56,853 bases of DNA, taken from contig JAMPDJ010000020.1 in NCBI GenBank assembly GCA_023665805.1, positions 1-56,853 of the forward strand. Direction: 5' to 3'. Below the pieces are notes generated by a model. It ran no database searches. It was not told the origin of the DNA and was given only the letters and a program-made list of their open reading frames with translations. Both the position numbers and the translations under genes were made by a program. Shown one piece after another: positions 1-7,455 of this stretch; within the stretch, counting starts at the first letter, position 1, and each line of letters begins with the position of its first letter. This stretch comes from Bacteroides sp. (GTDB lineage: Bacteria > Bacteroidota > Bacteroidia > Bacteroidales > Bacteroidaceae).

Positions 1-27
1 TTTTGGGGGGGGGTAAATAAAAGTATG

Positions 28-35
28 TATATTTG
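28..35 (+). promoter_or_regulatory. Putative Bacteroidota -7 promoter box
   Basis: TATATTTG fits the TAnnTTTG -7 consensus of Bacteroidota housekeeping promoters. A TTTG at 2-5 could be the -33 element, 22 bp away, slightly longer than the usual 19-21 bp. A run of nine G (5-13) lies in the spacer. It would drive the receptor gene at 245 with a leader of about 200 nt; nothing convincing is encoded in 36-244. The window edge limits certainty. Confidence 0.35.
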
Positions 36-244
36 CACTCGGAATCAGTTATATTTAATAATTGATATAATGGAGATTAAACTTTTTAAATTGAATACGC
101 TTCTTGCCGAATGGCTTTGCTCCGAAGCCATTCATGTTATTGCTATTGGACAGACAAAGGTGGCTTCTCTGTTATTTATAGTTAATAACCAAATCCTCAT
201 TGGAGAAAGAGTTGCATTCTTGAACAATCAAACACAAACTCACC

Positions 245-661
245 ATGAATAAAATAGTATTGAGCTTTGTCTTCCTTACGTGTGGCCTGTTGGTGCAGCA
301 AGTAGCAGCCCAAACATGGCAAGACAGCATATGGATATACGGACGTGTTGTGGACAGTTTTACACATGAGATGCTGAAGGACGTACGTATTGAGGTTTTG
401 CGGCCGGACAGCTCGGTCTTGGCAACAATGAAGTCGCTTGACTCACCCGGACAGGTTGACGGTTTCCGCTGCAACATCCATAGTATGGCCAGCAATCTGA
501 CTTTTCACCGCAAGCAGAAACTCATCTTCCGCTACACAAAACCTGGATACGAGGCACAGTGCCTCGCTTTTACACAGAAAGTAGGAGGCCGAGAGACAAG
601 GGTACAACTGAACGATGTATTGTTAAAAAAAAAGCCAGAGGGAGCATGGAACGGGACCTGA
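245..661 (+). CDS. N-terminal part of a frame-split outer-membrane receptor (carboxypeptidase-regulatory-like domain)
   Basis: Starts at the ATG with a clear Sec signal peptide ending near AQTWQ (about residue 23). Residues 30-120 resemble the carboxypeptidase-regulatory-like beta-sandwich that precedes the plug in Bacteroidota outer-membrane receptors (IYGRVVDSFTHEMLKDVRIEVL). The frame ends at 661, but the matching plug and barrel continue in the -1 frame from about 634. The junction lies in an A9 run (625-633). With ten A, or a -1 slip on A-AAA-AAG (628-634), one protein of about 958 codons would result. Without that, only a short periplasmic fragment is made. The gene may be a pseudogene, a slippage-expressed gene, or a one-base sequencing error. 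Confidence 0.75.
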   Translation: MNKIVLSFVFLTCGLLVQQVAAQTWQDSIWIYGRVVDSFTHEMLKDVRIEVLRPDSSVLATMKSLDSPGQVDGFRCNIHSMASNLTFHRKQKLIFRYTKPGYEAQCLAFTQKVGGRETRVQLNDVLLKKKPEGAWNGT

Positions 662-3117
662 AAGAAGTTACGGTGACCGCTTCAAAGATTCGTATGGTTG
701 TAAAGGGAGACACGGTTGTCTACAATGCTGATGCTTTTCAGTTGGCTGAGGGTTCCATGCTTGATGGCCTGCTGAAACTCCTTCCGGGTTTTGAATTGCA
801 AGGCGGACAGATTAAAGTAAACGGGCAATACGTGAGCAGCCTGCTCGTCAACGGAGAGAACTTTTTCAAAGGTGACCCACGTGTGGCCCTTGAAAACCTG
901 CCAGGCTACATGGTGGACAAGGTGAAGGTTTACCGCAAGGAACACGCTTACAGTTATATCACCAGGGAACGTTCCAAGGATGACCTGCCACTTGTGGTGG
1001 ATGTGAACCTTAAGCGTGAGTACTCCGTCGGATGGGTGGCCAATGCCGAGGTGGGCTATGGCCTGAAGGAACGTTATCTCGGGCGTATCTTCGGCCTCCG
1101 GTTCAGCGACCATTCACGTCTTGCCCTGTATGGCAATGCCAACAATACCAATGATACGCGGGAACCAGGTACTTCTGGCGAGTGGAACGCACAGGGAGTG
1201 GCCGGCGGACGCACAGAGATGCAGACTGCCGGCCTTGAGGCACTGGTGAAGGACAAGAAGAATATCTGGAAGTATACCGGTAATGCCAAGTTCTTCCATC
1301 GCAACACAGACAGCGAGCAACTGACCTCAAGCGAGATTTTCCTTGCCGAGGGCAGCAACTTCACCCGCTTAGGCAACCGCAGCACACGGAAGAACATCAG
1401 CGCCACCACGCAGCACAGTTTTGATTATCGCAAGCCCGGCGGTTACATGACGCTTTCTGCCAGTGCCACTTACGAGTATGCGAAAAACGAAAATGACGCT
1501 CGCGCCGCCACCTTCAAGACCGACCCGATGGATGCCTATCGCGGTGCTTCGCTGGACAGCATCTTCATGAACCTTGGCAGCAACCGCTTGGAGCATCTTC
1601 GCTTGAACGATGCCCGCAACCGTGGTCTAAGTCGCAGCAATGTATGGACGGCCGCCACGAGTCTCAACAGCTATATCCAGGTACCGCACACGCCGGACTA
1701 CATCAACCTCTCCGCTGATATCAACGTGGAGCATCGACGTGCCACGGCTTTCTCTGACTATCGCCTGCGCTATGCCGGCGGGACTGCTCCCGACGATGTG
1801 CGCCACCGCTACGAGCGCACACCCTACTTCTCCGCTTGGGGCAATGTCAGTGTGGATTACAATTATAGAGGCGATGCCTTGTCTGTGGAGCCTTACCTTA
1901 AATTAAGCGAGGTCTATCGCAATACCGAACGTTCACTCTATCGCCTTGACTTGCTTGAAGACGATGCACCGGAGTTCGGCCGCCTTCCATCCACCACCGA
2001 AGCCTTGACCCGGACCATTGATGCCGCCAATACCTACGACGAACGAAGCAATCAGTTGGTTATGACGGTCGGTACGTCGGCATTCATCTGGTTGGGCGGC
2101 AAACTTCCGAGCCAGAGCATTATGATAAAGCCGGAAATGCAGTGGCGCGTGGATCGCCTGGATTATCGGCGTGGCACACTTGATGTCAGTCCTCGTCGTT
2201 CTGTTGTTCGCTTTACTCCAGAGGTCTCCTATGGCTTTGATGATTTCCGCGTAGGCTACAGCCTTGGCTACGCCGAGCCCGACCTTCTGAGCCAGCAGAC
2301 ATATACAGATGATGTCAATCCGCTTAATATCTTCCGAGGCAATCCCGACCTTAAGGCCGGCATCGGCCACAAAACTTATCTCAGGCGTTCATTCCGCAAT
2401 AGAAAGAAAGGTTCTCAAGGAAGTATCAACATGTACTATCGCCTGACGCAACGGGCCATAGCCCATGCCATGGACTATGACGAGGCCACCGGTGTGCGCA
2501 CCTTCATGCCGCGCAATGTCGATGGCAACTGGAGCACAGGCGGCTCCTTGGACTACAACCGTACTGTGGACAAAAGGAAACAGCACATCTTCTCAACGAG
2601 CACCGCTCTGGACTATCTCAACAGCGTGGACTACGTCACCGTGCGCTCCACTGTGCGCAATCTCTCGCTGCGTGAAACGCTCAAACTTGACCTGCGTTTC
2701 AAGGACTATCTCGTTGGAATCAATTCCACGGCACGTTACCTCCATGCCACATCCCAACGCAGCGGCTTTGCTACTGTAAACAGTGTGGACCTCAACTACG
2801 GAGCCACGGCCCAGATTCCACTACCCGGTGGTTTTAGTTTCTCTACCGACCTTACGCTCTTCCATCGTATGGGCTACAGCGACAAGAGTATGAACGACGT
2901 GCGCTTTGTGATGAATGCCCGTCTCTCCACATCGTTGCTCAAGGGCAGGCTGGGTTTTGCGCTTGACGGTTTTGACATATTTCAAGGTCTGAGCAATGTG
3001 TATCGCCAAATCAATGCACAGGGACTCACCGAGACTTGGGTAAACTCCCTGCCTTCCTACGCCATGCTCCGTGTATCTTACAAAATGAGCAAGCAGCCAA
3101 AGAAAAAGTTTTCCTGA
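559..3117 (+). CDS. Outer-membrane beta-barrel receptor (TonB-dependent-receptor-like), C-terminal part of a frame-split gene
   Basis: The meaningful reading starts at about 634 (ARGSMERDLKEVTVTASK); the GTG at 559 is only the first possible start, and codons before 634 are the shadow of the upstream frame. An internal ATG at 646 could allow reinitiation. The plug-like part follows the usual order (VVKGDTVVYNADAFQLAEGSMLDGLLKLLPGFE, then VNGENFFKGDP and VDKVKVY). The remaining 700 residues are a long beta-barrel with aromatic strand ends; the final residues are basic instead of the usual C-terminal aromatic. It belongs with the outer-membrane beta-barrel proteins of Bacteroidota; the substrate is unknown. 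The convergent minus-strand gene ends 18 nt downstream. Confidence 0.8.
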   Translation: MPRFYTESRRPRDKGTTERCIVKKKARGSMERDLKEVTVTASKIRMVVKGDTVVYNADAFQLAEGSMLDGLLKLLPGFELQGGQIKVNGQYVSSLLVNGENFFKGDPRVALENLPGYMVDKVKVYRKEHAYSYITRERSKDDLPLVVDVNLKREYSVGWVANAEVGYGLKERYLGRIFGLRFSDHSRLALYGNANNTNDTREPGTSGEWNAQGVAGGRTEMQTAGLEALVKDKKNIWKYTGNAKFFHRNTDSEQLTSSEIFLAEGSNFTRLGNRSTRKNISATTQHSFDYRKPGGYMTLSASATYEYAKNENDARAATFKTDPMDAYRGASLDSIFMNLGSNRLEHLRLNDARNRGLSRSNVWTAATSLNSYIQVPHTPDYINLSADINVEHRRATAFSDYRLRYAGGTAPDDVRHRYERTPYFSAWGNVSVDYNYRGDALSVEPYLKLSEVYRNTERSLYRLDLLEDDAPEFGRLPSTTEALTRTIDAANTYDERSNQLVMTVGTSAFIWLGGKLPSQSIMIKPEMQWRVDRLDYRRGTLDVSPRRSVVRFTPEVSYGFDDFRVGYSLGYAEPDLLSQQTYTDDVNPLNIFRGNPDLKAGIGHKTYLRRSFRNRKKGSQGSINMYYRLTQRAIAHAMDYDEATGVRTFMPRNVDGNWSTGGSLDYNRTVDKRKQHIFSTSTALDYLNSVDYVTVRSTVRNLSLRETLKLDLRFKDYLVGINSTARYLHATSQRSGFATVNSVDLNYGATAQIPLPGGFSFSTDLTLFHRMGYSDKSMNDVRFVMNARLSTSLLKGRLGFALDGFDIFQGLSNVYRQINAQGLTETWVNSLPSYAMLRVSYKMSKQPKKKFS
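625..634 (+). other. Slippery A9-G run at the frame change
   Basis: Nine A followed by G. In the upstream frame the codons are TTA AAA AAA AAG, so the heptamer A-AAA-AAG is in the phase of a bacterial -1 slippery site (dnaX type). A -1 slip enters exactly the frame of the downstream barrel. A10 in place of A9 would join the frames permanently. I see no Shine-Dalgarno-like stimulator about 10 nt upstream and did not find a strong downstream hairpin. Confidence 0.6.
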
Positions 3118-3134
3118 GTGCGGACAGTTGTGAC

Positions 3135-3836
3135 TTAGAAACGTATTACACTTAGGAAGGCATCGTAGTTCTGTTCTAAACGATTCAGTTGATAGGGTTT
3201 GAGATTGAGAGAAAATGTGCCTTTGACTTCTTCCAGACCGAAAGAGGCGCGCATGAGCGATGCAAGATTGAAGCTGATACAGTCACCGTTTTTTATCAAG
3301 AAATGGCAGGTGCGGATTAGCAGGGCACGGTCGTGTTCCACGTAGCGCAGGGACTTTAATAGAAGGAATGCGCATGGCGCAGTTCTTACCTGTAGAAGGA
3401 ATGGTATCCAGGTGGAGCTTTCCGTGAGGCCGCACTGGTGAAAAAAACGTTCTGCCAATGCGGGGGAATGGAGGTGTGGCAGGATGGAGAGAAGGAGTTT
3501 CTTGCGGTCTGTCTCGTTCATTTCATTGCATAACGCGGCAAAGTCTTCGTTATCGAAAGCATCTGTCTCAGCGGTGATGGTATTCGATGATGTGTTTTCG
3601 TTGGCTATCCTTGTAGCCAAGGCTTTCAGCAGCGTGCCGAGGTATGCTTTGCGGTTGTCACGAAACAGGGTTTGGAATACCGACCAAAAGCAATCGGTGC
3701 CTACTTCCACAAGGACGTGCTCCCCTAATTCCGCGCTTGCACGTCTGAACTGGGAATTGCTTAAGGACTTCAGATAAAGGAGCAGTGCATCCGGGTCATC
3801 AGCCAGGTTCCTCAGAGCTTGTGCGTCTACAATCAT
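3135..3836 (-). CDS. Hypothetical protein downstream of aroC
   Basis: I do not recognise the family. From the ATG at 3836 it is about 233 residues, soluble, mostly alpha-helical by composition, with no signal peptide or membrane segment. A longer frame could start at a TTG overlapping the aroC stop (3881), but the ATG gives a more normal N-terminus (MIVDAQALRNLADD). The helical pairs (LLLYLKSLS, LLLSILPHLHS, AFLLLKSLRYVEHD) give a repeat-like, HEAT/TPR-style appearance, an impression only. It is the last gene of the slyD-aroC group on the minus strand. Confidence 0.7.
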   Translation of the reverse strand: MIVDAQALRNLADDPDALLLYLKSLSNSQFRRASAELGEHVLVEVGTDCFWSVFQTLFRDNRKAYLGTLLKALATRIANENTSSNTITAETDAFDNEDFAALCNEMNETDRKKLLLSILPHLHSPALAERFFHQCGLTESSTWIPFLLQVRTAPCAFLLLKSLRYVEHDRALLIRTCHFLIKNGDCISFNLASLMRASFGLEEVKGTFSLNLKPYQLNRLEQNYDAFLSVIRF

Positions 3837-3877
3837 GCTATGGGATTTGTTTCTCAATTGGTGGTTTCCCGTATGAT

Positions 3878-4954
3878 TCAAAGTCTGCTGGTGCGGTTCA
3901 TCAGGTAATAATCCAAAATCGTCATGGCCGCCATGGCTTCCACTACGGGGACTGCGCGTGGCAGTACGCAGGCGTCATGCCTGCCCCTTGCGGTGAGTTT
4001 GGCTGGTTGGCCGTCTTCGGTGACGGTGGATTGCTCTGTCAGTATGGTGGCCACAGGCTTGAAGGCTACACGGAAGAAAATGTCTTGTCCGTTGGATATG
4101 CCACCTTGTATGCCTCCGCTGTTGTTGGTCAGTGTGGTGATTCCGCCATGACTGTCTGGTACGAAGATGTCGTTCTGCTGGCTGCCGCGAAGATTCATCC
4201 CCGAGAACCCCATGCCGTATTCGAAGCCCTTGACGGCGTTTATGCTCAGCATGGCTGCCCCCAAGGCCGTATGCAGTTTGTCAAAGGCAGGTTCGCCCAG
4301 TCCGACGGGGCAATGTCTTATCACGCAGGAAATGACACCGCCTATCGTGTCGCCCTCGGCCTTGACCTGCATGATGAGGTCTGACATTTTCCTGGCTGTG
4401 GGTTCATCCGGGCAACGTACAGGATTGTCCTCGGTACGTGCCAGGTCGTAATCCTTGTATGTGCCTGGCAGGACAATGTCTCCCACCTGCGACGTATAGG
4501 CCTGTATGCAGATGCCTAATTGGCGCAATGCCAGCATGGCAAAGGCACCACCCACCACGCGACTTATGGTTTCGCGTGCTGAGGAGCGTCCGCCGCCTCG
4601 ATGGTCGCGTATGCCATACTTGGAGGTGTAGGTATAGTCGGCATGCGACGGACGAAAGAGATGTCGCATGTTCTCGTAGTCGGAACTGTGCTGATTGGTA
4701 TTTCTTACCAAGAAACCTATGGGACACCCAGTGGTCCGCCCCTCGAAAACACCGCTTAGTATTTCAACCTTGTCCTCTTCCTTGCGTGCTGTGGTCAGGC
4801 GGCTCTGTCCGGGACGCCTGCGTGCCAGTTCGTTTTGAATGAAATCTATATCCACCTCTATTCCGGCTGGCATGCCATCCACCACGCCGCCTATGCCGCC
4901 ACCGTGGCTTTCGCCAAAGGTGGTGAGACGGAATATGTTGCCAAAAGTATTCAC
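3878..4954 (-). CDS. aroC: Chorismate synthase
   Basis: Catalyses the last shikimate-pathway step, 5-enolpyruvylshikimate-3-phosphate to chorismate, with reduced FMN, in the cytoplasm. Family motifs are all present: N-terminal [15 protein letters not shown], then [22 protein letters not shown], and RPSHADYTY followed by the glycine/arginine-rich [13 protein letters not shown] flavin-binding block. Length 358 is normal. The start is GTG at 4954, chosen because chorismate synthases begin at this position (MNTFGN). It lies between the slyD-like gene (130 nt upstream) and an unknown gene downstream, probably one transcript. Confidence 0.96.
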   Translation of the reverse strand: MNTFGNIFRLTTFGESHGGGIGGVVDGMPAGIEVDIDFIQNELARRRPGQSRLTTARKEEDKVEILSGVFEGRTTGCPIGFLVRNTNQHSSDYENMRHLFRPSHADYTYTSKYGIRDHRGGGRSSARETISRVVGGAFAMLALRQLGICIQAYTSQVGDIVLPGTYKDYDLARTEDNPVRCPDEPTARKMSDLIMQVKAEGDTIGGVISCVIRHCPVGLGEPAFDKLHTALGAAMLSINAVKGFEYGMGFSGMNLRGSQQNDIFVPDSHGGITTLTNNSGGIQGGISNGQDIFFRVAFKPVATILTEQSTVTEDGQPAKLTARGRHDACVLPRAVPVVEAMAAMTILDYYLMNRTSRL

Positions 4955-5084
4955 TGCGTATTTTTTTTATGGGGTTATGCGTGAGTGAACGGAATTGACC
5001 TGTTTCTGGTATTCCTTGGTCATGCCAATACGGTTCACATGTTCGTTTTGATGCATATCCTGGTCTTATCGTGGCGATGGTTGA

Positions 5085-5657
5085 TCAGCTGCAACCGCCG
5101 CAGCAACCGCCTTCGCCGCAACTGCTCTCGCAGCTACCTCCGCCACAGCCTCCACAACACCCGCAACCGCCCTGGCTGTTAAGGTATTCTTCTATTTCTT
5201 TGTTGGTGGCAGGACGGTTTTCTACTACACTGCCCTCAAATGTCAGTGTTTTGCCGGCAAGAGGATGGTTGAGGTCGACCACGACGACTTTGTCCTTTAT
5301 CTCGGCTACGGTACCATTGAAACGTTCGCCTTCACTGTTCATCAATGGCACGACGGCACCCTCGTAAATGGTTTCCTTGTCCAATTTGCCATCGATGAAA
5401 AAAGCCTCCACCGGAACCTCCTGCACTCCCTCCGGAATATAGGGTCCGTAAGCCTCGTCTTCGCTGAGTGTAATCTTGAAAGGTTCGCCTGCGGACAGAG
5501 GGTAGAGATACTGTTCCAGGGCGTTCAGCACCATGTTCATTCCACTGATGAACTGGAACGGGATGTCGGGACGTGTCTCTTCTATCATCTCCACCTTTTG
5601 CTCCTCGCCCATGGGAGCATAGAGCTTGTATTGTACGGTAATATAACGGTTTTCCAT
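5085..5657 (-). CDS. slyD: SlyD-type FKBP peptidyl-prolyl cis-trans isomerase with Cys/Gly-rich tail
   Basis: A prolyl isomerase and chaperone of the SlyD group, cytoplasmic, 190 residues. Residues 1-70 carry the FKBP half (ITVQYKLYAP, FQFISGMNMVLNALEQYLYPLSAGE, EDEAYGPY), followed by an insert-in-flap region and the closing strands (VVVVDLNHPLAGKTLTFEG). The last 28 residues hold nine cysteines among glycines and no histidine. Family tails are usually His- and Cys-rich and bind nickel or zinc, so this one is a Cys-only variant and may prefer soft metals; that is inference. It is probably the first gene of the unit with aroC, behind the -7 box at 5690-5697. Confidence 0.9.
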   Translation of the reverse strand: MENRYITVQYKLYAPMGEEQKVEMIEETRPDIPFQFISGMNMVLNALEQYLYPLSAGEPFKITLSEDEAYGPYIPEGVQEVPVEAFFIDGKLDKETIYEGAVVPLMNSEGERFNGTVAEIKDKVVVVDLNHPLAGKTLTFEGSVVENRPATNKEIEEYLNSQGGCGCCGGCGGGSCESSCGEGGCCGGCS

Positions 5658-5689
5658 ATATCTTGCTGTTTAATAGTCCATATTGACTG

Positions 5690-5697
5690 CAAATTTA
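5690..5697 (-). promoter_or_regulatory. Putative -7 box for the slyD-aroC unit
   Basis: On the minus strand this reads TAAATTTG, matching TAnnTTTG, 33-40 nt before the slyD start codon. No clear TTTG -33 element was found at the usual distance. Confidence 0.5.
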
Positions 5698-5802
5698 CAA
5701 AAATAATCACTAACTCGTTGCGCAGTTCGTGGTAAAATGCTGTACTTGTGCTTTTTTGACACTAAAAATCAGTGCCATGTACCCGGTATCATGCTTTTTG
5801 TC

Positions 5803-5810
5803 TAATTTTG
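5803..5810 (+). promoter_or_regulatory. Putative -7 box for the GHL10-like gene
   Basis: TAATTTTG matches TAnnTTTG and ends 8 nt before the ATG at 5819, so the transcript would be almost leaderless from this site. No TTTG -33 element lies at the normal distance; a more distal promoter is possible. Confidence 0.35.
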
Positions 5811-5818
5811 TACTCTTG

Positions 5819-7336
5819 ATGAGATACCTTATTATATTAGCAACTTTGTTGGTGGTCACTGTCGGCATGGCAGAGACTTCCGGCACCCACAAAAAGAAGT
5901 CCGCGTATAGAAGTGCGGCCATTCCACCCAAACGCGAGTTTCGAGGTGCTTGGATTCAGTGTGTCAACAATCAGTGGACCGGCATGGGGCGTGATGCCAT
6001 GCAGAGTACCCTTGTCCGTCAGTTGGATGAGTTGAAGCGTTGTGGCATCAATGCCGTCATGTTTCAAGTTCGTGCCGAAGCCGATGCCCTCTATCGTAGT
6101 CCTTACGAACCGTGGAGCCGTTATCTGACAGCAGAGCAGGGACGTGTCCCGGAACCATTTTGGGACCCCTTGGCATGGATGGTGGAGGAGTGCCACCGTC
6201 GGGGTATGGAATGCCATGCCTGGATCAATCCGTTCCGTGCCAAGACCAAAGGTACCAATGCTTTGGCATCGAATCATCCGTATCTTCGGCATCCCGAACG
6301 TTTTTTCCACTATGACGGCCTCATAGTCTTTGATCCAGGGCTGCAGGAGAATCGTGATTATATTTGCGAGGTTGCACGCGACATTGTTTCCCGTTATGAT
6401 GTGGACGGGTTGCATATCGATGACTATTTCTACCCCTATCCTGCCGGCGGTCTGCCTATTCCGGACGATGCCACCTATGCCCGTTACGGCAATGGCATGT
6501 CGCGTGGAGACTGGCGCAGAAGTAATGTCAACAAGTTTGTCAAGCAGTTGAACGAGACGGTCAAGGCGGTGAAGCCTTGGTGCAAGTTTGGGGTAAGCCC
6601 CTTTGGCATCTACCGCAACAAGCGTAATGACCCTCGTGGTTCCGAGACCAATGGCCTGCAAAATTATGACGATTTGTATGCCGATGTGTTGGAATGGGTA
6701 CGCCAGGGGTGGGTGGATTACAATATCCCTCAGATATATTGGCAGATAGGACACCCTACTGCCGATTATGAGACGCTCATCCGTTGGTGGAGCGACAATG
6801 CAGGAGCACGTCACCTGTACATAGGCCAGGACGTGGAGAGGACGGTCAAGTATCCGGACCTTCGTAATCCCAATACCCATCAGATGAACGCCAAATATAC
6901 TCTGCAGCGTACTTTGTATGGAGTGGAGGGCAGTTGCCAGTGGTATGCCAAGGCGGTTGTGGACAATGTGGGCAACTACGGCACCATGCTGAAGCAGAAT
7001 TACCACAAGCATCCTGCATTGGCCCCGCTGATGCCATGGATAGACCAGAAGCCTCCGAAGAAGATACGTCGTCCGGACATCATAGCCACCAGCGACGGCC
7101 CGACTCTCATGTGGACGGCTCCCAAGGCCAAGGCTCCTTTGGACGTTGCCGCGTGGTACGCCGTGTACCGTTTCCGCAAGGGGGAGGAAATAGATTTGGA
7201 CGATGCCGCTCACCTGGTGGCCGTCACTCGTAATACTTTCTATAACTTGCCTGCCGATGCTCCTGGACACGTGTACGTGGTTACCGCTTTGGATCACATG
7301 CACAACGAGAGCAAGGGTAGGAAGATAAAACTCTGA
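5819..7336 (+). CDS. Exported GHL10/DUF187-type glycoside hydrolase-like protein
   Basis: About 505 residues from the ATG at 5819. This start gives a proper signal peptide (MRYLIILATLLVVTVGMA); a frame opening at 5729 would extend it with no better signal. After a short basic linker comes the GHL10 core: FRGAWIQCVNNQW, GINAVMFQVRAEADALY, DPLAWMVEECHRRGMECHAWINPFR, YDVDGLHIDDYFYPYP, then KFGVSPFGIYRNKR and WVDYNIPQIYWQIGH. It is a TIM-barrel fold related to glycoside hydrolases, often linked to peptidoglycan or glycan metabolism. The C-terminal 100 residues resemble a fibronectin-III-like domain. The substrate cannot be read from sequence. A strong hairpin follows the stop. Confidence 0.88.
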   Translation: MRYLIILATLLVVTVGMAETSGTHKKKSAYRSAAIPPKREFRGAWIQCVNNQWTGMGRDAMQSTLVRQLDELKRCGINAVMFQVRAEADALYRSPYEPWSRYLTAEQGRVPEPFWDPLAWMVEECHRRGMECHAWINPFRAKTKGTNALASNHPYLRHPERFFHYDGLIVFDPGLQENRDYICEVARDIVSRYDVDGLHIDDYFYPYPAGGLPIPDDATYARYGNGMSRGDWRRSNVNKFVKQLNETVKAVKPWCKFGVSPFGIYRNKRNDPRGSETNGLQNYDDLYADVLEWVRQGWVDYNIPQIYWQIGHPTADYETLIRWWSDNAGARHLYIGQDVERTVKYPDLRNPNTHQMNAKYTLQRTLYGVEGSCQWYAKAVVDNVGNYGTMLKQNYHKHPALAPLMPWIDQKPPKKIRRPDIIATSDGPTLMWTAPKAKAPLDVAAWYAVYRFRKGEEIDLDDAAHLVAVTRNTFYNLPADAPGHVYVVTALDHMHNESKGRKIKL

Positions 7337-7380
7337 GGTACCGACTCTTTTTCCGTTTATCTGAAAATTAGTGCCATACG

Positions 7381-7413
7381 GATTGCCGGGGCGGTATTTC
7401 CGCCCCGGCAATC
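7381..7413 (+). terminator. Perfect 14-bp GC-rich hairpin
   Basis: The arms 7381-7394 and 7400-7413 are exact reverse complements (GATTGCCGGGGCGG) around a 5-nt loop TATTT, 45 nt after the GHL10-like stop and 43 nt before uvrA. No T-run follows on either strand, so it is not a textbook intrinsic terminator. It could be a factor-assisted terminator or a processing hairpin. Confidence 0.5.
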
Positions 7414-7455
7414 CGACAATACACCAATCCGCACATCCCCTTAAGGGCTACACCT

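Noticed and set aside
25..252. 75-codon frame at the left edge
   Set aside because: It covers the putative promoter and leader, has no recognisable domain, and runs into the receptor start.
5085..5168. Low-complexity GCC/ACC-rich stretch as a DNA repeat
   Set aside because: It is the coding sequence of the Cys/Gly tail of the SlyD-type protein, not a separate repeat.
5837..7411. Open frame of 524 codons antisense to the GHL10-like gene
   Set aside because: The plus-strand frame has a signal peptide and a recognisable enzyme core. The antisense translation shows no family motif and arises from codon bias.
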